This document shows, one piece after another, positions 10,701 through 22,301 of a stretch of DNA of 64,000 nucleotides. Position numbers and translations under genes: made by a program. The stretch is from Brachycybe producta (Eukaryota; Arthropoda; Diplopoda; Playtdesmida; Andrognathidae): NCBI GenBank assembly GCA_036925085.1, contig JAUPFP010000068.1, positions 217,501-281,500 on the forward strand, given 5' to 3'. The stretch's first letter is position 1. Every line of letters starts with the position of its first letter. The notes beneath the pieces are model-generated. The model worked only from the letters and a program-made list of their open reading frames with translations, did not search any database and was not told the origin of the DNA.

Positions 10701-13700
10701 TAACCAACCAATTAGAAGTTGCGTTCGTCATAACAGGGGCAGAGCCAACTGAAGTTCTCTCCGATTTCTAACTGCCTGTGTGGTCATGAACATCTAAGAA
10801 CTGCTGTCTTTAAGTCAGTAGAATTGACCTACAAGTGTTGGTCATCACCTGGGAGACCCAAAAGCAAATAACAAATACAAACAATTTTCGCAGAAATGCA
10901 GTTCTACTTAAAAAAAATATGGAGACATATTTGTGATTCTTATCAGATGATTCAGATCAGTAGGTCTTTTAAGAACAAGACAAAAAAAATCAACATAAAA
11001 GAAAATATTGACCACCCATATATTTTTTATTTGTTTGCATTATTTTTGTTGTTGTTGTTATTGACATTGTTTTGTTTTATGTTAAATTCAGATACTTCCA
11101 CCAAAAAAAGTTGTGAGAACTGATACCGGAAATGAAAACAAGCTCAAAGTGTTCAACTATAACGTTGTTTTTGAACCAGACACAGGCCAACATGACATCT
11201 TCGAACATTCTGGTGTCAAACATTTAGTGGACAGAGCACTAGATGGGTACGAATTGAGTGTCTCAACCTCACACCTTACCACATCCTTCAGGGTCGGCGC
11301 CGGCACAAACAACTTCCTTTGTCAACTACTTTTCAGAAGCAACTTTTTAAAGAACAGACAATTCGAAATCGGGACGAACAAAAGTTGGCTCCGCCCTTTT
11401 TATGACGACCGGCAACTTCTAATTGGTTTGTCGTGTGGTTCGACGTTGAAAAGAGCGGAGCATATGACGTCAGACCACATAACCAACCAATTAGTAGAAG
11501 TTGCCCGTCGTCATAAAAAGAGGCGGAGCCAACTTCTGTTCGTCCCGATTTCTAATTGCCTGTTCTTTAAAGATGGTTTTATTTTTTTCAAACTCTTTGA
11601 TTTCAGAAAAAGCAAAATTAAAAAAAAAAAAACTAGAAACGTGTTTTAGAAACTAGAAGGGTAACCGCAATCACTTAAGCCTAACTAATCAAATTTTATT
11701 GCGGCTTCGAAGTTTATAAAGTTGAAAATACTCACCCAGTATATATTTATATACCCTTCTAGTTTCTAACACACTTTTAATTTCGTCTTAGTTTTGAAGA
11801 AGATCAAGAAGAAAAAACTTCATACTTTTAACTTTTGAACCCTCAAAGCAGGGGTTTCAACATTAAATAAAAACATGTACAAGGGTTATACTTTATTAAA
11901 ACAGAGTTTTTTCTATATTTGGAACCCTGTTCAGAGAGTTCAAGTTGAGGTTTAAAAAAAAAACCAATAAACTTCACAGAAAATAGGCCTATATATATTT
12001 TGCCATTCCATCTTGAAACCCTTGTTCAAAGGGTTGAAGTTAAAAAACCAAAACCTTTTCAAAAGTTGCTTCTAAAAAGCCGAAGTTCCAACCGACTTTT
12101 TATATTTCATGTGGTTGCTTTGCTATAAAACCACCTAATATATAACGAATTCGTTTCAGATTTTCTTGCACGATTCTTGCATACGGTCAAACCGGTTCGG
12201 GTAAAACGTACACCTTATCGGGACCATCGATGAAATCGACGGTAAGCACACAAAAAAAAAGTGGCGACCGTGCCGCATTTTCAATTGCGAAGAATTCAGA
12301 TTCTCGTCAGACCTACAAGCTCCTTCTGCCCCAATTTCAGTCAAAAAACAGGGTGCACGTGCCGCACGCGGACGAGGGACTCATGCAAAGGACCTTTCGT
12401 TACGTTTTCGAACAGTTGGAACGAAGGGACCTTCAGAATTACGTCATCAAGGCCTCTTACTTAGAAATCTACAACGAACAGGTTTCTAAAGAAAAAAAAA
12501 AACACAAATTAAGGGTTTTTGAAAAACAGAACTGAATTTGCGCGGCTTCTTATTTTTTTTTTCTTCTTCTTCCTTAGATAATTGATCTGCTGAACCCTGG
12601 ACAAAGAAAATACCTGAATGTTCGCTGGAATAAAATTCAGGGATTTCTCGTAGAAAATCTTTTTCTGGTGGAATGTCTCGAAGAGGACGACGTCATGGCA
12701 GTCCTCGAAGAAGGTTATTTTTTCTCTTTTAAATGAACAGACATTTGAATGTGTGTTTTAGAAACTAGAAGGGTAGCACCAATCACTTAATGATATTTTC
12801 ATTTCCTCAAGTGATTCAACTAAAACACTTTCTAGATCCCTTAATTTTCGGCTCTTGAAACGCAGAATAATCAAGAGTTCGATAATCAGCTATTCATAAA
12901 ACGTTTCTCCAATCATTTTCAGGTTTATTGAACAGACAAATATCGGCTAATAACGTGAACGAAACGTCGACTCGAAGTCACTGCATCCTTACGTTGCACA
13001 TCGACCACGAAGTCCACGTTCCCGAAGACAACGCTTACATCGAGGTGCACGGAAAAATCATGTTCGTAGATTTGGCCGGCAGTGAAAAAGTTCACATTCA
13101 GAATACGCGAGGATCTCGTAACGAAACCAATAAGATCAATCGAAGCCTCCTCACGCTGGGTTAGAACTCAATTACCTACGTCAATTGAGACTAATAATCT
13201 TATTGGACCTTTTTTTTCTGGCCGTTTACTAATTACTATAACCATTTGGAATATGTCTCTTCTGTTTTACAGGGAAATGCATTTCGGCTTTGGCCGATGA
13301 AAAGAAAAAAGTCGGACATATTCCTTACAGGGACAGTAAATTAACCAAATTAATGCAGGAAAGTCTCGAAGGAAAGGGATACACTCTGATGGTAATTCTT
13401 CAAGTCCAGCTCTTGTCTAGTTTAAGCTCTAAGCCAGTTTTTGTTTGGTCCAGTTAAGCTCTTAATTTAAATATTGTCCAGTCCAGACCAGTTCAGTTCT
13501 TATCCAATCAAGCTCTTTAAATGTCCAGCTCTTGTTCAGTTCCGCTTTTGACTATAGTTCACTTTTTCGCCTATTTAGCACTTGTCCAGTTCAGCTCTTG
13601 TCCATTCTAGCTCTAGTCCAGTTCCAGCTCTAGTCCAGTTCCAGCTCTAGTCCAGTTCCAGCTCTAGTCCAGTTCCAGCTCTAGTCCAGTTCCAGCTCTT

Positions 13701-16700
13701 GTCCAGTTCCAGCTCTTGTCCAGTTCCAGCTCTTGTCCAGTTCCAGCTCTTGTCCAGTTCCAGCTCTTGTCCAGTTCCAGCTCTTGTCCAGTTCCAGCTC
13801 TTGTCCAGTTCCAGCTCTTGTCCAGTTCCAGCTCTTGTCCAGTTCCAGCTCTTGTCCAGTTCCAGCTCTTGTCCAGTTCCAGCTCTTGTCCAGTTCCAGC
13901 TCTTGTCCAGTTCCAGCTCTTGTCCAGTTCTAGCTCTTGTCCAGTTCTAGCTCTTGTCCAGTTCTAGCTCTTGTCCAGTTCAGCTCGAGTCCAGTTCAGT
14001 TTCTTTCTTGTTAAACTGTTGTTCAGCTTAGGGCTTCTGTAATTTAGTTTATTTATGAAGTTAGAGTGTCGTTCTCGACTATTTTAGGCGTTTTCACTTG
14101 AGACGATTCCCATTCTTTTTTTTCCCCCCTCAACAACCATTTCTAACATATTTTCCATTTTGACATGGATCAGGTGGCTTGTATTTCACCTGACATCGGC
14201 AACGTCTGGGAGACATTGAACACATTACATTATGCAGCTCGAATGAAACTACTCGAAAACCAACCGATTGTCAAAATGGCAAGTTAAAAAAGAAATTGAA
14301 ATTCCAAAAAAAAAACATACCTAACTCCCGAAGTTCACATTACTCGTATTAATTAACACTGCATATGCTTTCTAACAGGATCCTCGAGAAGAACTAATAC
14401 GAAAACTACGTAAAGAAAACAGATTACTAAAATCCGAAAACATTTTCTTAAAAGAAAAGGTCTGACGAGATACGAAAGCAAGAATTCTTATTGAAAATAA
14501 CTTTGAAAACCATTTTTTTTTCCAGTTAAAAATGCCAAATGTTGTTCGCAGCACTTCGGCACCACAACCGGCAAGAAATCGTAAGTTTGAAAAATAAAAA
14601 AAAAATCCCCTAAAATCTAAAAACGAAATCAATCTGTGTCTAATTTAACTTTTTTTTTTTGTGTGTTTTCTTAGTTCAAATCTTGGAGAAATTAAAGTCG
14701 TCAGTGGACACTGGTCATAGAGATTTGCCTTCAGAACTGTCCGTAAAAGACATCTACAATGTTGTGCAAGATTACAAAGTAGAAAACGATTCGTTAAGGT
14801 GCGCGTAACCGAACTATACTCAGTGGCGGATTTACCATTTTGCCGCCCCTAGGCAGCAACTGAAAACACATGGCCTATACTTTCTTAAAGTAATAAAGTT
14901 ACTTTTGTATGCTTTTAACAATGGTAATGTCAACTGTTTTGTCGGAAGTGGTCATTCTGGCTCTTGTTACATCAATTACTCTTGCCAACCAAGTTATATT
15001 AGGCAGTTTATTGTTTTACAATACTTTTTTTTTGTATCCAAAACGAATTTCCAAAAAAAAATTTTACAATTTGTCGCCCTAGGCAGCTGCCTACTCTGCC
15101 TATTGGTAAATCCGCCCCTGACTATACTGGACATTTCGAAAGTCTGCTCGAGAACGGTCCTTCTTAATGCTTAACTATAACGTTCATTTTTTTTTATCTT
15201 TAAAATAAACAAAAGAGTGGAAAACGAAGACCTGATACGAACACGAGAATTTCTGATCCGAGATCAAGAACTCATCTCGCGAGAAAACGAACACCTGGTT
15301 AAAAAGTTAGAAATGCTCGACAGGTAAAAAACGGCGTAAACTTTACTGAAATTTTTTTTTTTTAGCTATTCTGAATTTTAGATTTCATTTCGGAAAGAGA
15401 AAAAAATTTATCTTTATTTTAGAAATTAGAAAATTAACTGAACAACTTCGAACAATTTTCATATTTACATCTAAAACCCTTTTAGGACTGATTTTTTTTG
15501 GGGCGACAATTGGACAATTGGAGCGACATTTTATTTGTCGAATTCTGGTCCAACTTGAAGTAAAAAAACAAAAATTAAGAATTTCAAAAGTCCAAATTTT
15601 TTTGCTTATTTATTTTTTTTAAATGTCTTCAGGACAATATTACGGAGCCCTGTAAAGGACAGGCGAGATTTTTTTTTAAATCTCGAAATTTCAACTTTTT
15701 CCAAAATCTCGACATTTCGACTTTTAATCTCTTTTATTCGGTCATGTTAATTATGCCATGTTCTGCGTACCATACTCTAATAATTAAATTATTGCTGCTA
15801 CAAGAGGGCGCTTGCAATAATTTTATTCCATTTGCATCATTTGCATATTTTTCAAACTTGGCTTCAATTAATTAATGAAATTTATTATTTTTGACAGAAG
15901 TAACACCTCGCCACTGTCATCTGGATCAATTTCAGCAAGTTTATCAGTGAGTACATTTGCTGTTAAGAGGCTACAACGTCACAAAATTACTTTGAAAAAT
16001 CTCCGCAAAGAGCGCTAGCATCGTTTTTCTATTGAGCCCCATAGACCCGATGTTAAAGAAACGTTCATTTTTAAAATACACAACAGTCGCGGTGGCAATA
16101 TGTTTATTTTTCATGTTTAAAGTTGTCCAATTTTGATGGTTCAAAGTGCAAAATGTGCACCTTAAATATATGCTGATCGAGTGATAAAATGACAAAAAAT
16201 TGGTAAGTGAGGTTCTATTTTTAAAAAGTATTTCAAAATCGCGAATTTCTAACTCTTATGTTAAACTCCATTGAGTTCGAAAGTTAGCGCACTTGCTGTT
16301 TTTTTAAAACTATTTTTTACGTATTTTACGAGCGTTTTAATGGATATTTTTCTCTTATCAATGGAGTTTAACATAAGAGTTAGAAATTCGCGATTGGGAA
16401 ATGGTTTTTATAAATAGAACCGCACTTACCAATTTTTTGTCATTCTATCACTCGATCAGCATATATTTAAGGTGCACATTTTGCACTTTGAACCATCAAA
16501 ATTGGACAACTTTAAATATGAAAAATGAACATATTGAAGAGCTCTTTGCGGAGATTTTTTGAAATAATTTTCTGATGTAGCCGTCTTAATAGAAATCCTA
16601 AACACAAACTAAGAAATCCAAGAATTTGTCTAAAAAAATCGTTTCGATATAAACACTTGCACACATAGGACCTGGACGGTAGCACGCGCAGCACATCTCG

Positions 16701-17985
16701 ATCATCAATCGGACGACCACCGCCACACCTTTCCACTCCGACTCGGCCACCACATCGACTCCCAGAGTCCATATCGAAAGAACTACAACGCCGACGAATC
16801 GGTGAAAGGTACTTCAAAAGCTAACAGTTTGTTTAAGAGGCCCCCACTTTGCACATGGACCACTTTTGAGTGGTCGCGAGTTCGACTGCAAACTGCTGTC
16901 GCCTGTGGCTGGTCTGTGGTTCACTTTGTGATTGGCTATGGAAAGACGCCAGACCATTGCACGCAAGCGGTTTCTCAACAACTTTTGGAACTTCTGACCA
17001 CAAAAGTTCTGTCAGAAGTTCCTCGCCACCGGTGTTTTTTTTTTCTTTCCTCATATGAACCACTTTCCTGGTCAAAGTCTATTTTGTCTTAATTGCTAAT
17101 GAGTCCGTTCCTGTCGTTGATTAAACGACCACTTCTTTTGCAACTCACTCAACCACATTTACACCATATTCTAACCATTGCAGTGAACTCGAAGTGGCCG
17201 GTTTTCGCGACAATCCGACTACATTTTGCAGTCAAACTCGACCACATGTACACAGACCACTTTTCGACTGCAAAATAAAGTCGGGTTGTCGCCCAAAACT
17301 TGACAACCTTGATGAGACTTCCCATGGAAAATACATTGCAACCACAGCCCAACCACCGGCGACTTCTATTTTGCAGTCAAAAAGTGGTTTGTGTCACTGT
17401 GTAATTCTAGCCCTTAGGCACAAATTCAAAATAGTAAACATGGCACTTAGAAAGTTCATCTGGAAGCCTTCAAAAAGGGTTCCAACATAGAGAAAAAAAA
17501 TACCGTTGAAGAAAAACGACGCCAAAATAAGCACGGTTTTTGTTTTCGAACCCTTGTTCAGAGGGCTCAGAGGTTGCAATTGTAGTGCAAAGTTTGCGCC
17601 AAAAGCAATTTTCAAACCAACTCTAGATAATGTCGTGAAACCGCTCGGAAGCAGTTTTCAAACGAAGCCTATAATTCCCAACAAACCCAAAGTAAAAATA
17701 CTTGTCTTTTTCTAAACCCTTTAAAGAGTTCCAAACGGTGACAACTCAACTGGATCGAACTCAAGATCAAACACGAGACGTAACTCTTGGGATAACGGAA
17801 GAACGAGAAGATCAAGCCCGGGTTCAAGGCCAAAGAAAACGGCAGGAACACCTAGTAATTTCGGCAATATGGTACGAAGAAGCGAATCGGACAAGAATCT
17901 GGATCGTACTGCGGCAGGATCTCAAGGAACTCCTTCAAAACGAGGTAGTCCACCTCAAAAACAACAGCCACCGTGGGCTCAATAA
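7764..17985 (+). CDS. KIF12: KIF12-like kinesin motor protein
   Basis: Microtubule motor of the KIF12 type, 645 residues, close to the vertebrate protein as I recall it. Exons: 7764-7840, 8522-8600, 11092-11246, 12160-12241, 12341-12481, 12578-12713, 12923-13159, 13273-13391, 14174-14278, 14379-14459, 14526-14580, 14675-14798, 15216-15323, 15898-15946, 16669-16801, 17729-17985. The coding sum is 1938 bases. The motor domain is N-terminal: P-loop GQTGSGKT (about 113-120), switch I NETSTRSH (236-243), switch II DLAGSE (273-278), and the KIF12-like stretch [15 protein letters not shown] coiled coil follows from about 379, then a basic Ser/Pro/Asn-rich tail ending PPWAQ. The start is the first ATG before [15 protein letters not shown]. 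Intron 9 has a GC donor. A short leader exon may exist upstream, because a TTCTTAG acceptor lies 18 bases before the ATG. The last-exon acceptor (AAAGAG) was chosen by phase. Vertebrate KIF12 is linked to cilia and apical traffic; that role is inferred here. Confidence 0.92.
7981..8328. mobile_element. TTAA palindrome family copy in KIF12 intron 1
   Basis: Holds AGAAACTAGAAGGGTAGCTC on the left, CTACCCTTCTAGTTTCTAAA on the right, and the right terminus TTTAAAACCACCTTAA. Confidence 0.75.
8879..9027. mobile_element. hAT-like MITE with perfect 8-bp duplication
   Basis: Ends are CAGGGCCGGACTGGC and its near inverse GCCAGTCCGGGCCTG. Both sides carry the direct duplication ATCTGAAC (8871-8878, 9028-9035). 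CAG...CTG ends with 8-bp duplications are the hAT signature. At about 149 bp it is non-autonomous. It lies in KIF12 intron 2. Confidence 0.85.
9253..9464. mobile_element. CAATTAG palindrome (PalA), copy 2
   Basis: Begins CACAGGCAATTAGAAATC and ends GATTTCTAATTGCCTGTG, with arms AGAAGTTGGCTCCGCC and inverse. In KIF12 intron 2. Confidence 0.8.
9691..10115. repeat. ~175-bp tandem repeat, about 2.4 copies
   Basis: ACTTCTGGGG/ACTTCTGAG begins at 9691, 9863 and 10042. Units contain CAGTTGAGCGCTCCTGA and CTATAGTTTTAGCTTTTTAC. In KIF12 intron 2. Confidence 0.8.
10511..10783. mobile_element. CAATTAG palindrome (PalA), copy 3
   Basis: Begins ACAGGCAGTTAGAAATC and ends GATTTCTAACTGCCTGT. The middle has an extra inverted segment around AACCACACAAAAAAACCAAT, making this copy longer than the others. 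Flanks share TGGTC. Confidence 0.75.
11352..11565. mobile_element. CAATTAG palindrome (PalA), copy 4
   Basis: ACAGACAATTCGAAATC to TTTCTAATTGCCTGT. TTTAAAGA occurs just outside both ends, two bases out of register. In KIF12 intron 3. Confidence 0.8.
11630..11790. mobile_element. TTAA palindrome family, short copy
   Basis: TTTTAGAAACTAGAAGGGTA and inverted ACCCTTCTAGTTTCTAACAC enclose only ~90 bases. In KIF12 intron 3. Confidence 0.65.
12750..12915. mobile_element. TTAA palindrome family, internally deleted
   Basis: GTTTTAGAAACTAGAAGGGT left arm, then directly ACACTTTCTAG and the outer right arm. Most of the centre is gone. In KIF12 intron 6. Confidence 0.65.
13595..13990 (+). repeat. 17-bp minisatellite in KIF12 intron 8
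   Basis: About 23 copies of AGCTCTTGTCCAGTTCC, almost perfect from 13690 to 13930 and degenerating at both ends into spaced 'AGCTCTTGTCCAG' words that start 20 bases after the 5' splice site. Because 17 is not a multiple of 3 and the unit has no stop in any phase, all three frames stay open; those frames are not genes. Confidence 0.97.
14279..14378 (+). other. GC-AG intron (KIF12 intron 9)
   Basis: The exon ends ...VKM and the intron begins GCAAGT, a donor with GC in place of GT and otherwise consensus. The next exon starts DPREELI after CTAACAG. The conserved run VKMDPR across the junction fixes the donor position. Confidence 0.85.
14821..15120. mobile_element. hAT-like MITE, 300 bp, perfect 8-bp duplication
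   Basis: Ends CAGTGGCGGATTTACC and GGTAAATCCGCCCCTG, flanked on both sides by ACTATACT (14813-14820, 15121-15128). Internal sequence has GCCGCCCCTAGGCAGC and an inverse near the right end. It lies in KIF12 intron 12, 22 bases after the donor. Confidence 0.9.
15963..16589. mobile_element. Long-TIR palindromic element with TTAA ends
   Basis: Left end TTAAGAGGCTACA, right end TGTAGCCGTCTTAA. The arms are inverted copies for ~250 bases each (for example AAATCTCCGCAAAGAGC with GCTCTTTGCGGAGATTT, and AACTCTTATGTTAAACTCC with its inverse). TTAA at both borders fits a piggyBac-type insertion. In KIF12 intron 14. Confidence 0.75.
16802..17728. other. KIF12 intron 15, degenerate repeat
   Basis: GACCACTTTT, GACTGCAAA and CACAGACC-like words recur in both orientations, as in the stretch at 38570-38960, suggesting an old element. 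No conserved protein was seen in its short frames. Confidence 0.4.
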
Positions 17986-18086
17986 CCAAACAGAATATGT
18001 CGATCACACTACGATCCTCAAAGCAATTTAAAAACTCCCCTCAGATTTAAGAGCCCCTCATCTTCTTTCTAACGACCCCTTCTCAC

Positions 18087-18226
18087 AGGCAATTAGAAAT
18101 CGGGACAAACAGAAGTTGGATCCGCCCTTTGTTATGACGACCGGCAACTTCTAATTGGTTTCTTGTGTGGTTCGGCATTAAAAGGGCGGGGCCAACTTCT
18201 GTTCGTCCCGATTTCTAATTGCCTGT
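18087..18226. mobile_element. CAATTAG palindrome (PalA), copy 5, deleted
   Basis: ACAGGCAATTAGAAATCGGG to CCCGATTTCTAATTGCCTGT. The second half of the left arm and start of the right arm are missing, so only ~140 bp remain. It begins ~100 bp after the KIF12 stop codon. Confidence 0.75.
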
Positions 18227-18257
18227 CCCCTTCACAAGAAAAAATTATGCTTTTTAC

Positions 18258-18384
18258 ACAGGCGTTTGTGCCCAGCACTAGAATTTCGTTTGCCCCGACC
18301 TTTTATGACATATCAGACCAATTAGAAATTGATGATGCTCATAAAAGGGGCGGGGCAAACGAAATTCTAGTGCTGGACACAGCT
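18258..18384. mobile_element. PalB-type palindrome
   Basis: CACAGGCGTTTGTGCCCAGC left, AGAATTTCGTTTGCCCCG and its inverse CGGGGCAAACGAAATTCT in the arms, GCTGGACACAGCTGTC right. Related to the palindromes embedded in the Helitron-like copies. Confidence 0.65.
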
Positions 18385-18412
18385 GTCTTGTTTTTTTGAC
18401 AGTCAAAGAAGC

Positions 18413-18540
18413 TTTTAGGGGTCATATTCGTTACGTATTGCTAAGTGAAAGCTAGTGCTAAACTCATGAAACTTCCTATCTAAGGTTGATGAGTTTAGCA
18501 CGAACTTTGACGTATCAATAATTAAGAATACGACCCTTAA
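18413..18540. mobile_element. Small palindrome, AGGGGTCATATTCG ends
   Basis: AGGGGTCATATTCG at the left and GAATACGACCCTTAA at the right, with AAACTCATGAAACTTCCTA in the middle. Related words occur at 50835-50930. Confidence 0.5.
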
Positions 18541-18988
18541 GGTAGGATCCACATTTTGAGCTGATAAAACACAAACTCAAAGTGTTGCGAGACAAATTGG
18601 CGATAATTTTGTAACATTTCTGCGACTTTTGTGGTTTGTTTTTGATTTGTTTGCAATTTCACAAACAATTCCATGTCCTGCCGCAAGTCTGTAAACATCA
18701 AAAGGTTTATGTTTTGTCTCGGTTTTATGCAACATTTTGTCAATTCTTGTCTGTGCAGTTGTGGACAGAACAGTTGTTTAGTTTACCCGTAAAACAGCTA
18801 TAGAAACAAAAACAAAACCCAATTTGTTTGTGTTGTGTCACAAATTTGTTGTGGTTTTGTCTTGAGCATACTGCTGACAGTTGTTTCAGATTTGTTTGTT
18901 TTCAAACTCTGCTTTTTCTGTCATTTTTGTTGTATTTTTGTCTCGAACTCGTGTTGCGTTTTTGTCAGCTTGATGTGGACCCGGCCTA
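18541..18988. mobile_element. GTGGATCC-ended element, copy 1
   Basis: Starts GGATCCACATTTTGAGCTGA and ends TCAGCTTGATGTGGACCCGG, an inverted pair. The interior is rich in TTTTGT/ACAAA words (GACAAATTGGCGATAATT, TATGTTTTGTCTCGGTTTTA). A partial tandem copy of the interior follows to about 19170. Other copies: 57361-57824 and the interrupted one at 32931-33680. Confidence 0.65.
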
Positions 18989-20579
18989 ACAGTGTCGTTT
19001 TGTTTTTCTTTTGTTTGCAATTTAACAAACTAATGTCCCGACTTAACATCAAAATGTTTGTGTTTTGTCTCGGTATTATGCAACATATTGTCGACACACT
19101 GGACAGTTAGTATTAAAACAACAACAGAACATTTGCGTAGTTTACGGAGGACAGTTATCGAAACAATGCGGATTTGTTTTTTCCCATAAAATGAATTCCG
19201 TTCATATTTCCTTTTTTTTTGGGGGGGGGGGCCGAGGGGCTCAAACAATTATATTTAATTAGGCATAAATTTAAGAAGAAAATTTTACATTTGAACCCTC
19301 TAAACAGGATTGCAAACATAGAAAACCCATTGTTTTATCATTGAATTTGAATAATTATTTCAGCAAGCAGCTAAGAAGGCTTGTTGCAGAGAGACAAAAG
19401 AGTCCAATTGCAGATTATATGCGAAATGCGGAAAATATCTTTCATTTAGCAGCCGTTTAGCCTCAAATGCAGGAAACTGTACAGCTTTATTTCGCATTCT
19501 TTTGTGCTTTTCGTACAAACTATGTAACATCTCTCGATCTGCAGTCGGAGGCTAGTGGCTTCTAATCGAAAGAATACCACTAAATGCATTGTCAAAACCT
19601 GAAAATCTAAAAGATATATTTGTCATTTAATACTCTCGAACAGTGCTATTCTATGTTTAAAATTGGAACCTCAGTCAGAGAGAGAGTATAGCTTTATTCG
19701 CATTATTATTTCGCACCTTTGACGCAACCTATTATGTAACAACTCTATAGGGTTACTGGTTAGCGTGGAGGCTAGTGCTTTCTAATAGAAAGAATACCAC
19801 TAAATGCCTTGTTAAAAGTCTCAAAACCCGAAAATATAAAAGATATTTTGTCATTTAATACTCTCGAACTGTGTGCTATTCTATGTTTAAAGTTAAACCC
19901 TCGGTCAGAGCAGGTTCAAGTGTTCATTTTTTCCTGTTGCTTGAATTTAAGTCTAAACGTTTCAGAAAAATACCACAATGTGCCTTAATTCTACGTGTAA
20001 AACACACAAAATATTTAAAAAAAAAACGCTCAATTTTTATGTCTTATAAAAGATAATGAATAAATAAATAAATAAAAACCATTACTCACCGTAGAAGACA
20101 GCACATTTTGCACAATTTTAACCGTCATCTGAAAATGTAACAATGATACAAAGCGTAAAATAAAACTTTTCTTCTTCTTCAAGAGACATTATTACAAAGT
20201 TTGTTTGCAATAATTTACTTGCTGCCATCTTCTTGAGAAATAAAAGAGCCACTAGAAAGTGGAAGTGGAAGAATTTCAGATGCAATTTCTATGCAAATGA
20301 GTTGAAGTGACCATCAAATGACGTCATTGATTTGAAAATCCAAATTCACATTCTTGATATCGGTATTTTCATAGGTATTAGAAACCAGCAATAGTAAAGC
20401 ATATGACCTTTGATAACATTGATGAATTCCACAAAAGAATTCATAAAATTCAAAACAACTAAAGTTATTTTAAATTGCTTTATTATAATATCAACATAGT
20501 TATTTTTTTTTAAAAAAAAATTGAATAATTTCACCTAATTTGGAATTTATCGATTTTTCTAGCGTTTGAGCACTTTAAG

Positions 20580-21135
20580 CCCCCGTTTACACGAGGCCAG
20601 TTGATAAGACAGGTTCGACTGGACGTCAGTTGACTGACGCCAGTGAATGGCTTCGCGTGGACAGCCCCGGGCTGATTTTTTGGGCAGGTTGCGGCATGAC
20701 AGGCAATTAGAAATCGGGACGAACAGAAGTTGGCTCCGCCCTTTTTATGACGACCGGCAACTTCTACTAATTGGTTGGTTATGTAGTCTGACGTCACATT
20801 CTCTCCGCCCTTTCCAACGTCGAACCACACAACAAACCAATTAGAAGTTGCCGGTCGTCATAAAAAAGGCGGAGCCAACTTCTGTTCGTCCCGATTTCTA
20901 ATTGCCTGTGGTTGCAACCGGCATGGTCAAGCAGGTCGATTTTACTCAAGAAGTAAGTTTTGAGCGAGTTGGTAAATTCATTAGTACCTTCCCTCCTCAC
21001 CACTATTTTTTCATGAGTGGCACCTCAATAGGCATTGTGTAGACGGTCCCAGGGCCTACTGATCCATCGCAGGCCAGTCGTCAGTCAAACGGAAGCCAGT
21101 CGAGACTGTGTCCAGACTGGCCTCGTGTAAACGCG
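20580..21135. mobile_element. Long-TIR element carrying a nested PalA
   Basis: Left end CGTTTACACGAGGCCAGT, right end ACTGGCCTCGTGTAAACG. Further inverted words (GACTGGACGTCAGTTGACTG type) lie inside. PalA copy 6 sits within it at 20699-20910, so this element is older than that insertion. Confidence 0.65.
20699..20910. mobile_element. CAATTAG palindrome (PalA), copy 6
   Basis: ACAGGCAATTAGAAATCGGG to CCCGATTTCTAATTGCCTGT with intact arms; nested in the element at 20580-21135. Confidence 0.8.
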
Positions 21136-21655
21136 GTTGTAAAGAATGTTGAATACTTCTGAAACTGTTTCAGGACTTTGGAATTTGTGGCACGTTTGGA
21201 GTCATAAGGACCATTCTGTGGTGACACAGTAGCAGTTTTTTTTGTACACCATTGATTACATATAGGGGGTGTTCAAAAGAGCCACGGTCACCATTTTGTT
21301 TGCAACACCGTGACCATGAGTGGTTGAGTCTTGCCACAATTAGTGGCGAGCACCACCTGTTTGTCAGTGATGTTAAAAGTCATACTAGAGCCCCACACTG
21401 ACATCACGTTGTAGTTTGTAATGGTGGTCCGTGTGTAAAGCACGCCACGTCAACCACTTCGCGGTACCACAATTACATGGTCTGTGCGAAGCCGGCTTTG
21501 AAACTCATTTGGTGCGCTCCATCTTGTAGGAGGGGGGGGAGGGAACAGCCAATTTGATCGCCACTTTGATGTCGGACCACCAAATGGTCGTTTTTAACTG
21601 ACCACTGATTGACAAGCCAAAACTGACAGTGAGTCGACTGTACGTTGAGGCTTGT

Positions 21656-22301
21656 CAGGCAGTTAGAAATCGGAGAGAACTTCATTTGGCTCCGCCCTTG
21701 TTATGACGACCGGCAACTTCTTATTGGTTTGTTGTGGATGGCCACAGCGCCCCGATTCCTTATTCCTGTAGAGGGAATTAAATTCACAAAACACACACAC
21801 AATCCTGAGGTAGATAGAAACTTTACTCTTTGTTAACATTATCTCTCTTACAAATTGTGCGTATGCAAAATATCATTTCTTTGATTATTACTCTCGAACT
21901 TAACTCTCTAACTCTCTTGAACTAACTGTCTCACACGTAAGTGTCATGGCACTATCGTTTGGTCTCTAGGGAGGAGCGACTGTCACCTCAAGGCTCAATG
22001 ATTGACCAACTGGGCCAATCATTGCCCCGGGCTGAAACTATTACCTTATAAGGAAAGGTATTTTTGAGACTCTTTTCTCAATTTCTCACGGTTCCTCGAA
22101 TTAACTAGAATTCGGGCCACCCAAGTTTGGACATCTGTACACCAAGAGGTGCCATACTGACAGAAAAGAATTTCTACGGGGTGTTCCACCATTCTGTTAA
22201 TACATTGTGTCACACTACATAACCAACCAATTAGAAGTTGCCGGTCGTCATAACAAGGGTGGAGCCAACTGAAGTTCTCCCCGATTTCTAATGGCCTGTT
22301 G
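21656..22301. mobile_element. CAATTAG palindrome (PalA), copy 7, split
   Basis: The left arm (CAGGCAGTTAGAAATCGGAG, 21656-21735) and right arm (CACTACATAACCAACCAATT to TAATGGCCTGT, 22208-22301) are separated by ~470 bp of unrelated sequence. TGAGGCTTG flanks both outer ends, which shows that the two arms were one insertion later expanded by inserted DNA. Confidence 0.75.

Noticed and set aside
13699..13967. Three overlapping open frames of [16 protein letters not shown] type
   Set aside because: They are the 17-bp minisatellite read in three phases, inside KIF12 intron 8.
20531..21003. Open frames with [20 protein letters not shown]
   Set aside because: The same peptide recurs wherever a PalA palindrome is read (9330, 10479, 11113, 20531); it is repeat DNA, not a protein family.
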